Notes: generated by a model from the letters alone, not told the origin. A DNA stretch of 34,408 nucleotides from Desulfobacteria bacterium (GCA_030145395.1 JAQYVR010000044.1:1-34408), one strand, 5' to 3'; shown: positions 1 through 8,286, counted from the first letter of the stretch. Translations and numbers: made by a program.

Positions 1-274
1 AAGAGTTATCCGTCCAGGACAGGGTGATGCTGGAATCTGTTTCAGCCGTCACGGTAAGACCCGTTGGAGCTTCAGGCACAGATATGCTTCCGATAAAGTT
101 CCCAAACGCAGCTGGTTCAGCTTCCTGAAAATACAAGTATTCTACGTTGTCCGTCTGAATACTGTCCGTCGGAATAATGGATACTGAGCCTCCCCGATTC
201 GTCACATAGACCTCGGCACCGTCAGGCGTCACGGAAACACCTACCGGGTTGATCCCGACTTCGACGTGAGTTAC
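1..274 (-). pseudogene. Continuation of the beta-propeller gene past an in-frame TGA; Fn3 domain begins; runs off the left edge
   Basis: Directly after the TGA at 275-277 the same minus-strand frame stays open to base 1. It encodes one more propeller blade (VGINPVGVSVTPDGAEVYVTN) and, after a short linker, the start of a fibronectin type III domain (VPEAPTGLTVTAE, then SSITLSWTDNS). The blade spacing is unbroken across the stop, so this is the remainder of the gene at 275-1120, not a separate gene. There is no start codon with a Shine-Dalgarno at the junction. It is either a nonsense-mutated pseudogene, a base-call error, or (less likely) a recoded stop. Confidence 0.7.
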
Positions 275-1120
275 TCAGTAGTTTGCCGTTTCGATAATCG
301 ATACATTGTCAGTTAAGCGATTTGCCACAAAAACACGCCTCCCGTCCGGTGAAACTGCTATGCCTATGGGGCGGTCCCCCACGGCCACGGGTGAGTCGAA
401 AACTTCCACTGGACGAGAAGTGTCAATAGAGGAAGTGTCGAAAACGGATACGGTATCATCCCCAGAATTCGTGACGTAGACATTTTTACCGTCCGGAGAA
501 ACCGCGACCCCCAAGGGATTATTCCCAAGAGGCCTCCCCCACTCTTTGGCGCCGTCAGCGGCATCTATCACCGTCAACGATCCGTGCTGAGCATCTTTTG
601 AGTTCCCCCCGCTATTAACGACATAGATATATTTGCTGTCCGGTGACACGGCCACGCCAACTGGAGTATATCCAACTGTGTAGGAATCAACCGTTCGGGG
701 AACCTCCTCGACCCAGATCACAGTTAACGTCTTGTTTCCTTGATTCGTCACGCAAACAAAACTGCCGTCAGGCGACGCTGCAACACCGGTAGGCTTATTA
801 ATTCCAACATCTCGAATCGTATGGATAACTTGGCCGCCGGAAAGATCCAAAACGTACACAGCATTTATGGAAGGATTTGCCACGTACACACGGCCGTCTC
901 CCGCAATCGCAACGCCAAAATAACTGAATCCCTTTAACTTTTCGATCTTGGCGTCTGCTGATGCAAGAATATCCTGGATATCGTCCAAGACTGCGACAAA
1001 GGAGACTACGTTACTATTCCAATTCGGAATACAGGCATATGTGCCTGCCTCGGACAGAATGGGTCGCGCCAGACAAAAGACGTAGAAGGCAGCAACAAGA
1101 CCAAACCATACTTTTTTCAT
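275..1120 (-). CDS. Secreted YVTN-family beta-propeller protein, ended by a premature in-frame TGA
   Basis: Exported protein built of repeated YVTN/NHL-like beta-propeller blades, a fold of cell-surface and periplasmic proteins. The ATG at 1120 has a good Shine-Dalgarno (GGAGAAAACT before it) and opens a signal peptide (MKKVWFGLVAAFYVFCLA), so it is preferred over the in-frame start at 1153. At least five blades show the hallmark pattern GVAVSPDGxxVYVTN, for example GVAASPDGSFVCVTN, GVAVSPDGKNVYVTN and GIAVSPDGRRVFVAN. Translation stops at TGA 275-277 inside the linker before the next blade, and the frame continues beyond it into another blade and an Fn3 domain. The real product was therefore probably much longer. 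Substrate or partner is unknown. Domain family is confident; whether the gene is intact is not. Confidence 0.85.
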   Translation of the reverse strand: MKKVWFGLVAAFYVFCLARPILSEAGTYACIPNWNSNVVSFVAVLDDIQDILASADAKIEKLKGFSYFGVAIAGDGRVYVANPSINAVYVLDLSGGQVIHTIRDVGINKPTGVAASPDGSFVCVTNQGNKTLTVIWVEEVPRTVDSYTVGYTPVGVAVSPDSKYIYVVNSGGNSKDAQHGSLTVIDAADGAKEWGRPLGNNPLGVAVSPDGKNVYVTNSGDDTVSVFDTSSIDTSRPVEVFDSPVAVGDRPIGIAVSPDGRRVFVANRLTDNVSIIETANY

Positions 1121-1491
1121 AGTTTTCTCCGGTTGTTTTGGACTCTTACACAAAACGTGCCAAATGAACCGACTTCTTCCACCTTTTGTGGATGTATGTG
1201 TTTTTCATCCGGGGACTCTTGCGGCATCGTGTATGCTCACAGAGGCAATTCACACCTAATGACATCGGTTATCTTAATAGGAAATTTGACCGTATACTAT
1301 ATAGGAGAGTACTAATTTCTTGCGGGTAAATTGCGATTTTATTGTGAAAAACATACCAGGAGGGATCAAAACAGACAGAAAGGGGGTAATTCTGTCACAT
1401 TAAGGCGAGTGTGAAGCAAAGGCCCGGAAGGGAGAAAATAATCATCGCGGGAAACTCGTGATAGCATTTATTGTGGGCAGCCCATCGAAGC
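1121..1491. other. Intergenic, 371 bp, no gene seen
   Basis: No supportable coding region on either strand. It holds a short perfect hairpin (1374-1396, listed separately) and, near the propeller gene, a sequence resembling the -24 half of a sigma-54 promoter on the minus strand (TGGCACG, complement of 1157-1163) whose -12 half is poor. I do not call that a promoter. Confidence 0.6.
1374..1396 (-). terminator. Hairpin downstream of the 1492-2355 gene, possible weak terminator
   Basis: Perfect 7-bp inverted repeat (GACAGAA / TTCTGTC) with a 9-base loop, about 100 bp past the stop codon of the minus-strand gene. On the minus strand it is followed by TGTTTTG, a poor T-run, so intrinsic termination would be weak. 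Confidence 0.3.
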
Positions 1492-2355
1492 TCACTCGGG
1501 GAAAACAACTTCACCGTCTAAAACACCTTTCATAACATATCGTTGAGCTTTTTTGGTCCCCACCAGATCTTCTAGTGAGCCCATGGGTATCTGAACTATT
1601 CTGTTTTGATCGCGAGGAGAAAAGAAGCCTATTACTGTGAATTCCATGTTAAGTCCGTGTTTAGAACCCGCAATTGAGAGATACACCTTCTTCCCCACAT
1701 ATTTCTCAAGCACCTTTCTTTCACATGTCCATGGATATGTCTCACTTAAGACACATACTCGTTCACCTGCGTGACCTTCGGGTTCACCTCTGGGATAAAA
1801 CACTATTCTCCCCGAATTAGACGTGCCATTAAGGGTGCATTCCTCTTCCTCAACAGGTCTTGGTAACGTATTTTCGATTGTACCGATTTTTTGACCCTCG
1901 ACAGGGCTTTGTAACGTATCTTCGATTGCAGCGACTTTTTGACCCTCAACAGGGCTTTGTAACGTATCTTCGATTGCACTGATTTTCTGACCTTCAACAG
2001 GGCCCTGTAACGTATTTTCGATTGCAGCGATTTTCTGACGCGTTTCGAATTCTCCGTCTCTTAATAAGGACAACTTGTTGTAGCCGATGAAAGACAATAT
2101 GCCAATGACCAGAAATACTGCTGCAACAAAAAACAAAAGACTCCTTCTGTTTTTGTCATTTATTTCTTTGAGAATCTCGCTGATAGCCTTCTTAGAATCT
2201 TCTGTTACTCCAATCTCATTTTTCAGAAGCCCACGCAAAAAGTTCAGCTCGATATCTTTCATGGTATCCGAATGGTCAGGTCGGGAGTCTTTGGTTTCTT
2301 CATCGTTTGGACGAGAAGTAACTCCGTCCGATTTCTTAGTATCTTCATTCGTCAT
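1492..2355 (-). CDS. Unrecognised single-pass membrane protein with four 16-residue tandem repeats
   Basis: 287 aa, not assigned to a family. Residues 1-70 are hydrophilic and charged (probably cytoplasmic). Residues about 72-92 form one transmembrane helix (LLFFVAAVFLVIGILSFIGY). Residues 108-171 are four near-identical 16-residue repeats of the type KIAAIENTLQGPVEGQ, which look like a short alpha-helical stalk. Residues about 173-287 form a globular C-terminal domain with four cysteine or glycine-rich turns, probably periplasmic. The ATG has a GGCAGGTC-like ribosome site. It lies 50 bp after the coiled-coil gene at 2406-2855 on the same strand, so the two probably form one transcript. Function unknown; the architecture suggests a membrane-anchored sensor or scaffold, which is inference only. 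Confidence 0.75.
   Translation of the reverse strand: MTNEDTKKSDGVTSRPNDEETKDSRPDHSDTMKDIELNFLRGLLKNEIGVTEDSKKAISEILKEINDKNRRSLLFFVAAVFLVIGILSFIGYNKLSLLRDGEFETRQKIAAIENTLQGPVEGQKISAIEDTLQSPVEGQKVAAIEDTLQSPVEGQKIGTIENTLPRPVEEEECTLNGTSNSGRIVFYPRGEPEGHAGERVCVLSETYPWTCERKVLEKYVGKKVYLSIAGSKHGLNMEFTVIGFFSPRDQNRIVQIPMGSLEDLVGTKKAQRYVMKGVLDGEVVFPE
1843..2034 (-). repeat. Four 48-bp in-frame tandem repeats
   Basis: Four consecutive 48-bp units inside the membrane protein gene, each coding a variant of KIxAIExTLQxPVEGQ. The middle units are the most alike and the last has diverged (TLPRPVEEE). Whole-codon units keep the frame, so copy number can change by slippage or recombination without inactivating the gene. 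Confidence 0.95.
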
Positions 2356-2405
2356 GTTGACCTGCCCCCCAACAATGTATCATTTCCTGAGTTAGCCTTT
2401 GATAG

Positions 2406-2855
2406 CTATGTGCCTGGGGATTGGTTGACTGTATCCGAGGAACCATTGTTTTCGATTGTGTCCAAGATCTGTGAAAGCTGCTCTTTTAGAAAATAGAGAA
2501 CGACTTGATCGCTAACGACTTTTTCGATCTCATCTGTCAGACTCTTTTTCAGTCCGTGAAGGTCATCAGGCACAGGGACATTTTTGCGGCTCAACTGCTC
2601 TATTGAATCGGTGATGGCCTTGAGCTGTTCCCGCTTGGCTTTAAGAAGAGGCACGCCACCATTCTCAGAAACAGCATTGACTAGGTTCCACAGCTTTGCC
2701 GTGAGATCTTCCGCTTCTTTTCTCACTTTTGCTAACCTCCGTCTGTTTCGCAAGAACTCTTGCGTCAAAAGGTCATGTTGCGGGATCTCTGGGTAACGAT
2801 TAAACCATATTACTGACAAATCTTCTTTTGCTCGTCCGTAGCAGTTGACCGGCAT
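2406..2855 (-). CDS. Unrecognised small coiled-coil protein
   Basis: 149 aa from the ATG at 2855; an upstream TTG at 2879 in the same frame would add 8 residues but has no ribosome site. The ATG is preceded by GGCGGGGAGT and lies about 44 bp after the start point predicted from the promoter at 2906-2935. The protein is charged and almost entirely helical in appearance. The middle and C-terminal parts (from about residue 35) have heptad-like hydrophobic spacing, indicating coiled coils, and there is no signal peptide or membrane helix. It is first in a likely two-gene unit with the membrane protein at 1492-2355, so the two products may interact. I recognise no family. Confidence 0.65.
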   Translation of the reverse strand: MPVNCYGRAKEDLSVIWFNRYPEIPQHDLLTQEFLRNRRRLAKVRKEAEDLTAKLWNLVNAVSENGGVPLLKAKREQLKAITDSIEQLSRKNVPVPDDLHGLKKSLTDEIEKVVSDQVVLYFLKEQLSQILDTIENNGSSDTVNQSPGT

Positions 2856-2905
2856 ACTCCCCGCCAGCCCCGTCCGCAAGTGGAAGCGGCTTCACACAAC
2901 AATTA

Positions 2906-2935
2906 TTAATACAATACAACACCTTGCAATGTCAA
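2906..2935 (-). promoter_or_regulatory. Sigma-70-type promoter for the 2855 to 1492 two-gene unit
   Basis: On the minus strand a perfect -35 TTGACA (complement of 2930-2935) is followed after 18 bp by TATTAA (complement of 2906-2911). The predicted start near 2899 gives a leader of about 44 nt to the ATG at 2855. Confidence 0.5.
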
Positions 2936-3303
2936 GATGCCAATTTGGACCCGGATCCACCGTCTGTCAAGTTTGCCGGAGATTCGCGGCGGTGGGTGCG
3001 CTGACGTACTATGGTACTTCAAGTGCCCACCAACAAAGAAGATCCGGTGAAATCGGCAGACCCGAAGGGACAAAAAACGAAGGAAAGAATAGCCTCGCAA
3101 CTAACTCGGCAAGGTGACAGATTTCGACGGCCCCGCTCTGAGATAACCCGTTGCAATGGTATCGATTATTGTTGGTGCTTCGTTTTTTTGGCGGTGGATT
3201 TGGGTTGGAAGAATCAGGGTCTTTTTACTTGCCTTGACCTGACTTACATTTCATGCTATTTGTGCTTGGCGCCATTGGGCTACGTACCAAAAGGAGGATT
3301 CAC
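2936..3303. other. Divergent intergenic region, no gene seen
   Basis: Between the minus-strand two-gene unit and the radical SAM gene. Open frames here overlap one another and lack ribosome sites or recognisable protein features. TTGACC at 3234-3239 could be a -35 for the radical SAM gene, but the sequence 17 bp on (TATTTG) is a poor -10. The only strong signal is the AGGAGG ribosome site just before 3304. Confidence 0.55.
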
Positions 3304-4209
3304 ATGAAGCTCTCGGGCCTTCATTTGCTGTTGACTTACCAGTGCAACTTTGAGTGCGATCACTGTTTTGTGTGGGGCAGTCCCTGGCAAAGCGGCACGA
3401 TGACCTTAAACATCATTCAACAGATCCTTCAGCAAGGCAAAGACCTCGGCACGATTAAATGGATCTACTTTGAGGGCGGAGAACCTTTTCTCTATTATGC
3501 CGTCCTGGTCAAAGGGGTCAAAGAGGCGGCACAAATGGACTACCAGGTGGGCATCGTATCGAACGGCTACTGGGCAACCGACGCGAACGACGCTATTGAA
3601 TGTTTGAATCCCTTCGCAGGATTGGTCCAAGATCTCACTGTCAGCAGCGATTTATACCACTACAGCGAAAAACTGAGCCGGCAAGCACAGAATGCAAACA
3701 AGGCGGCCGATGAACTGGGAATCCCTGTCTGTGTTATCACCATTGCCCGGCCTGAAGAAACAGAAGCGGAGACAGTGGCCGGCCAGCTTCCGGCAGGCGA
3801 ATCGTCTGTATTGTATCGAGGCCGGGCAGCAGAAAAGCTTGTGGCACGGGCTGCTCAGCAGCCCTGGGGTCGGTTCAGAGAATGCGCTTTTGAAAACCTG
3901 CGAGAACCGGGGAGGGTGCATGTCGATCCGTTCGGAAATCTGCACATCTGCCAGGGAATTTCAATAGGAAACCTCTTTCATACGCCATTGAAGGAGATCT
4001 GCGAGGCGTACGATCCGGATTCACACCCCATCGCAGGACCGCTCCTTGAAGGTGGTCCGGTCGAGCTAATACGTCGCTATGGGCTGTCCCATGCAGAAAC
4101 GTACGCTGACGCGTGTCACATGTGCTATGAAGCCCGCCGCGTATTGAGGGAGCGATTCCCGGAAATCCTTGGGCCGGATCAGATGTACGGGGTGCCGGAA
4201 GGGGAGTGA
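3304..4209 (+). CDS. Radical SAM protein with SPASM-like C-terminal cysteines
   Basis: 301 aa. The ATG at 3304 is chosen because AGGAGG stands just before it; an in-frame upstream start (3253) has none. C14, C18 and C21 form the CxxxCxxC motif that holds the 4Fe-4S cluster cleaving S-adenosylmethionine, and GGEP at 58-61 is the SAM amino-binding motif. The C-terminal part has C194, C216 (in HICQG), C233, C271 and C274 (ACHMC), consistent with at least one auxiliary iron-sulfur cluster as in SPASM or twitch enzymes. Such enzymes often modify peptides, but no precursor peptide gene was found beside it. Substrate unknown. It stands alone between minus-strand genes. Superfamily certain, subfamily not. 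Confidence 0.92.
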   Translation: MKLSGLHLLLTYQCNFECDHCFVWGSPWQSGTMTLNIIQQILQQGKDLGTIKWIYFEGGEPFLYYAVLVKGVKEAAQMDYQVGIVSNGYWATDANDAIECLNPFAGLVQDLTVSSDLYHYSEKLSRQAQNANKAADELGIPVCVITIARPEETEAETVAGQLPAGESSVLYRGRAAEKLVARAAQQPWGRFRECAFENLREPGRVHVDPFGNLHICQGISIGNLFHTPLKEICEAYDPDSHPIAGPLLEGGPVELIRRYGLSHAETYADACHMCYEARRVLRERFPEILGPDQMYGVPEGE

Positions 4210-4221
4210 AAACAGAATCAT

Positions 4222-4273
4222 AGGGCCAGACCCAGCTTCTATTACAGATGCTAAGCGCTGGGATCTGACCCCT
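4222..4273. repeat. Imperfect palindrome after the radical SAM gene
   Basis: Arms AGGGCCAGACCCAGC (4222-4236) and GCTGGGATCTGACCCCT (4257-4273) form a long imperfect stem 12 bp past the stop codon of the radical SAM gene. It may act as a 3' end hairpin or be a dispersed REP-like repeat. No T-run follows, so it is not a clear intrinsic terminator. Confidence 0.5.
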
Positions 4274-4367
4274 TTGATATAGTGACCGCAGTCTCGGTTT
4301 GTCGACCAGGGGCTGTTTCAAAACCCCTTGACGAGTCCATCTTGGCCATTTTTGCCAAAAGTTCTTA

Positions 4368-4907
4368 TTACTTTTGCCATTCTTTGGCAAAAATTTCCGC
4401 GATCCTGCTTACCTGACTAGATTCGATCTCCAAGGCCTTGGCGACCTCATTATAAAGTCTTTTTCTGTCTTTGTTTTCTGCGTCTACAAGGGTTTTAAGG
4501 TCCCTCTTCTTCTTTAGACCCAATCCCTGGGTGTTACCCTGGGAGAGATAACCGTTGTCACCCTCCATCAACATCCCCTGCTTGTAATACTGCTTCAACT
4601 GGGCATACCTGCTCTTCATTTGCCCCTTCAGTGCCCGAATTGTGGCGTTGGAGACTGTGGTTGCCTCTTCGGCCCAGGCATAGGAACACGATAGGGCCCG
4701 AAGGGTTTTCCGCAATAGAGAAGACTGCTCATTACTCGGGGGTTCCTCTTGCTCCTCAGTCTCGTTGCTCCTGATATCATCCACTATCTCTCCGGCCATC
4801 GATTCAACCTTTTCCGCCGGAAAGTAAATGTTAATGGTGACACAGGCAAGAACGCATATGGTGATGGAGATGACAACCAGAAACCAGGGTTTTCGGTGAC
4901 TTTTCAT
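4368..4907 (-). CDS. ydbL: YdbL-like DUF1318 protein with its own lipobox
   Basis: 179 aa, DUF1318 (YdbL) family. Start set by GGAGG 8 bp upstream. The N-terminus is a lipoprotein signal: membrane segment 8-21, then lipobox VLAC with C22 as the predicted lipidated residue. It is followed at once by the strand-like segment VTINIYFPAEKVE (23-35), an acidic linker, and the YdbL domain at about 85-179, with the family's NGYL motif and charged C-terminal helices. In E. coli the ydbH-ynbE-ydbL operon makes an inner-to-outer-membrane bridge (YdbH), a short outer-membrane lipoprotein (YnbE) and a soluble periplasmic helper (YdbL). Here only 22 bp separate this gene from ydbH and no ynbE fits between them, so this protein may combine the YnbE and YdbL roles (inference). 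Confidence 0.85.
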   Translation of the reverse strand: MKSHRKPWFLVVISITICVLACVTINIYFPAEKVESMAGEIVDDIRSNETEEQEEPPSNEQSSLLRKTLRALSCSYAWAEEATTVSNATIRALKGQMKSRYAQLKQYYKQGMLMEGDNGYLSQGNTQGLGLKKKRDLKTLVDAENKDRKRLYNEVAKALEIESSQVSRIAEIFAKEWQK

Positions 4908-4929
4908 GTGAGGAACCTCCTAACAGGTT

Positions 4930-7900
4930 TTATTTGACCACAGGACCACTCTTTGAACCGGTTACCCGCTTAATCCGCTTAACCATGTCCTTGAAGCTGA
5001 CACGATTATCCGGGTTTTGATTTACAATATTTACGCCGGAAATACCACCCCTTTTCACAAGGTATTCAATACCTCCTTCCCTGACAGTGCCGTTAATCCT
5101 GAAAACATCATTTTCCAATGATGCACGCATACCGATCTTTTCATAGGGAAACTGTTTGAAGAAGGATGCAAACCTACCTGCAAGTCCCATAAAGGGGCTC
5201 TGGCCCCCACCAATTTGGGCAATATTGTCCACTGCTATTATGCTAATCTTCTGAGGCACACCCTTTGTTTCAACCGTCTCCAGCAACAGGTCGAATGCTT
5301 GAGGTTGGCCATAAGCTATCTCCAAGCCCTTGACATGTCCCCCTAAAATCCCCTCGACCTTCCCAAAGGCGGTACCTGTCGTCATCTCTGCCAAACTAAA
5401 ATCGTTCCACGCGGCATCAAGTTTGAAGACAGGACCCGAAGAGAACAGGTTTGAAGCACCAACATTGGAGAGAATGAGCTGTCCATTCAACGCGCTGACC
5501 CTTATCTCTCCTTGGCTACTGAGGGTATCGCCTTCAAGCTGTATCGGGTCGAGTTTCCCCCCTATTGTCCCCTGTATGGATGACGGCCAGAATTCGGATA
5601 AAAGCTGGGTCATCTCAATATCTCCTACGGTCAAGCTTGTCTCAATCGATCGCCCTTCACTGAAGACATCTTTGCCGACCACGGGTCCGACCCGGACGAT
5701 GCCACCAGGGATACTGAGGTTGGTTGTTGATCTCAAAGCTAAACGATTAGGCCCGACGTCCAACGGAATATCAACGGACTGTTCAACCAGGAAAGGAAGG
5801 GCCATGGACTGAATGGACAATCTTCCTTCTTGGGTCTCCTCATCGATTGTGCCCTTTCGGGTCTGATACCAGATGGGCAGTTCGACATCGATCCCTTGAA
5901 GGGAAAAACCATTATCGCCTGATAACAGTCTTCCGTCATGCCACTCGAAGTTTCCCCTTGCCACCAAATCTGTCGGGGTACCTGTAAGTTTCATGTCAGC
6001 ATTGATATTTCCCTCGGTTTGCATGGAAGAAAGAAAAGGTTCTTCTGTCTGAAACGGCTCCGAAATGAAATGATAGAAGATGGGATGTAAGGGAGTCTCT
6101 TGAATCCTTGCAGAGAGATTGACAAGGGGGTTGTCGTCCAAGCGGAGGACTGTCCCGTGCATGCGGAAATCTATAATATCTTTCAGGCCTATCTCCAGAT
6201 TCGATAATTGCAGAGATTTTTCTCGAGTTTCATACTCACCCTTGAACAACGCAGACAGGGGGGTTTTATTCAGATCGAGATAGAATCTATCATACAGGAC
6301 CTCACCTCCCTGGACTTTTAAGCTGGTGGTGCCTGACACTTGAGAATGTTTCAGATCAATTTCGGCGTCCGTCTCAGCCCTGACGGTAATTCCTTCTCCC
6401 ATATAGACTGCATCTTGATCCTCAAAGCTGAGGTTTGTAAGACCCACTTTGGAAGTCAAAGTACATCGTTCGTTCTCATGCAAGACCGCTCTTATCTGCA
6501 ATGAATCCAGACCGCTGCACTGCCACGCTGAAGTGAAGGGGTGCAGGGCAAGGGCTGATTCAACAAGACGGACGTCTTTGCCTGTTAGCTCCATCGCCGC
6601 CTCTTTTTCATCAACCGCAAGTGACAGGCGAAGGTTCCTTAGCAATGACGACTTGAGGGTAACCTCAGGCAAGGCAACCGATCCCTTTTCTGCGTTGATA
6701 CTCCCTTGCCGAAGATTCATCTCAATACCACTTACCCGGACATCTTCTTTACCCATCGCAAAAACAGCCTGAGGCACTTCAACAGTTATCTCTTCAATCA
6801 GATAGATAGGATGTTTTCCAGATAGCAAAAGACTTACTTTAAAGGACTCCAGCGCCATCCCTTTGCCCAAAAAAGTGGCGTTATCTCCCTTAAGACCGAC
6901 AGAAAGGTTCATATCGGGAAATTGTCCTTCACCCGTTATATTTCCCGTGACCCTGCCCTTTAGTTGCATCTGCTCGCTAACATAGGAGAATCGGTTTTGG
7001 CTGAGCTGCGCCTCCATATCACCATGCCATTGCCACGCTTGTTGCACTTTCGTCCCTTCTACGTCGCCACTAAGACTAATAGGCCCGGACAGGCTGAAAG
7101 GATCCAACTTCTCTCCCACCGTATGATGGAGAAAAGGCAGGCATTTTTCGGACAAAATATGACCGTCGAGGCGTCTAATCTGCACTGAACTTTGTGTCCC
7201 AAAGTCCAGGTTCAATTGTCCCTTGAGGTCAAGGAGATCCCCTGCGGATAGACGAAACTGGGAGACATCTACATGATTTCTTTGAAGATCAAAGAAACCT
7301 TTTGCTCTGAGTTCAAGATCCGTGGAGATCGGCTCCTTGCCAACCTCATGTTTCAGTGCCACTCCCTCAAAACGAAGACCAACAGGATCAAAGCCTATAC
7401 TTCTGCGGTTGTGGTCATAGATGAGTGTCGACGTGAGTTCAATGCTGTGGACATTCACATCCGGACTTTCAAAAGTCGCCCCCTGAGCCTTCAGCAACCC
7501 TCTTATTTCCAGATCTGCAAGAGATATTGCCTGGTCGGTGGTGATGTGAATACGAGATACTGTGAGGCGCATCTTATCCTGGGGCCATTCAACCCGGGCA
7601 CTGCTGGAGATGCTAACACCATGTTCAGAGTCGAACTTTGCCTGAATCCCTTTGATATCAACTCTTTGATCTCCAGATCTGAAGGCAATCTCCCCATTGA
7701 CAACTTCTGCCACCCCAAATCTGACCTCCCTGAACAAAAAAAGCGCTATTATCTCTTTCAAAACACGGGCAAGGAAAGATGGTGCTGATTGCTTTGAGGT
7801 AATCTCCGGCGGTGCCGTCTTTTCTGAAAGGGAAGGGGGTGCCGATTGCTTTGGGGTAATCTCCGGCGGTGCCATCTTTTCTGAAAAGCGCACCGAAAAG

Positions 7901-8286
7901 CCCCCGATCATGATGTTCTTGATTAAAAGGCTCTTTTTACCGAATCGACCAATGAGGTCGGCATCTGCCCTGAGGTTAGGGATTTCCAGATGAAAGCCAC
8001 TCTGATTTTTCCCGGGTTTAACGATGACACCCTGTGCCTGAATACTCATTGGTTTGACGGAATAGGCAAGGTCTTTGACAGTGAAAGAAGCGTCGATTGA
8101 GCTGGAGAGAGATTTTTCTATGAGCGCCTTTACTGCCTGGGGATGATGATAGTAGTAGAGAATTGTCCCGGCGAGAGACCCTAGGAAAAGGATAACAATG
8201 ATGCAGCAGGCAATTAAGATTCTTCTTTTAGGTCTCATCCCTGTTTTCCCTACGTCAAAATCTGCTGACTTGCAACTTATATCCAT
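4930..8286 (-). CDS. ydbH: YdbH-like AsmA-clan intermembrane protein
   Basis: 1118 aa. The ATG at 8286 has a clear GGAGG 8 bp upstream; the frame is open to 8496 but the extra 70 residues have no ribosome site. After a short cytoplasmic tail comes one transmembrane helix (about residues 22-42, LIACCIIVILFLGSLAG), then more than 1,000 residues of repeating beta-strand sequence typical of the AsmA/TamB/YdbH clan, which form a hydrophobic groove across the periplasm for phospholipid movement. The C-terminal third resembles the YdbH 'dicarboxylate transport' domain. A proline-rich linker near residues 135-170 contains a 19-residue duplication. The DUF1318 gene follows 22 bp downstream, as in the known ydbH operon. 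A role in outer-membrane lipid homeostasis is by family; the lipid is not deducible. Confidence 0.85.
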   Translation of the reverse strand: MDISCKSADFDVGKTGMRPKRRILIACCIIVILFLGSLAGTILYYYHHPQAVKALIEKSLSSSIDASFTVKDLAYSVKPMSIQAQGVIVKPGKNQSGFHLEIPNLRADADLIGRFGKKSLLIKNIMIGGFSVRFSEKMAPPEITPKQSAPPSLSEKTAPPEITSKQSAPSFLARVLKEIIALFLFREVRFGVAEVVNGEIAFRSGDQRVDIKGIQAKFDSEHGVSISSSARVEWPQDKMRLTVSRIHITTDQAISLADLEIRGLLKAQGATFESPDVNVHSIELTSTLIYDHNRRSIGFDPVGLRFEGVALKHEVGKEPISTDLELRAKGFFDLQRNHVDVSQFRLSAGDLLDLKGQLNLDFGTQSSVQIRRLDGHILSEKCLPFLHHTVGEKLDPFSLSGPISLSGDVEGTKVQQAWQWHGDMEAQLSQNRFSYVSEQMQLKGRVTGNITGEGQFPDMNLSVGLKGDNATFLGKGMALESFKVSLLLSGKHPIYLIEEITVEVPQAVFAMGKEDVRVSGIEMNLRQGSINAEKGSVALPEVTLKSSLLRNLRLSLAVDEKEAAMELTGKDVRLVESALALHPFTSAWQCSGLDSLQIRAVLHENERCTLTSKVGLTNLSFEDQDAVYMGEGITVRAETDAEIDLKHSQVSGTTSLKVQGGEVLYDRFYLDLNKTPLSALFKGEYETREKSLQLSNLEIGLKDIIDFRMHGTVLRLDDNPLVNLSARIQETPLHPIFYHFISEPFQTEEPFLSSMQTEGNINADMKLTGTPTDLVARGNFEWHDGRLLSGDNGFSLQGIDVELPIWYQTRKGTIDEETQEGRLSIQSMALPFLVEQSVDIPLDVGPNRLALRSTTNLSIPGGIVRVGPVVGKDVFSEGRSIETSLTVGDIEMTQLLSEFWPSSIQGTIGGKLDPIQLEGDTLSSQGEIRVSALNGQLILSNVGASNLFSSGPVFKLDAAWNDFSLAEMTTGTAFGKVEGILGGHVKGLEIAYGQPQAFDLLLETVETKGVPQKISIIAVDNIAQIGGGQSPFMGLAGRFASFFKQFPYEKIGMRASLENDVFRINGTVREGGIEYLVKRGGISGVNIVNQNPDNRVSFKDMVKRIKRVTGSKSGPVVK
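7778..7891 (-). repeat. 57-bp direct duplication in the linker of the YdbH-like gene
   Basis: Two adjacent in-frame copies (period 57 bp, near-identical) encode SEKMAPPEITPKQSAPPSL and SEKTAPPEITSKQSAPSFL. They lie in a proline-rich linker soon after the membrane-proximal domain. Confidence 0.9.

Noticed and set aside
275-277. Selenocysteine at the TGA
   Set aside because: No convincing hairpin was seen just after the codon, the position is a surface linker between blades, and no selenocysteine machinery is in view. Kept only as a remote option.
1147-1163. Sigma-54-like promoter before the beta-propeller gene
   Set aside because: The -24 half (TGGCACG) is good but the -12 half has GT where GC is expected.
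4313-4334. Insertion-sequence end (GGGGCTGTTTCAAAACCCC)
   Set aside because: Single short motif with no partner end or transposase remnant nearby; a chance hairpin cannot be excluded.
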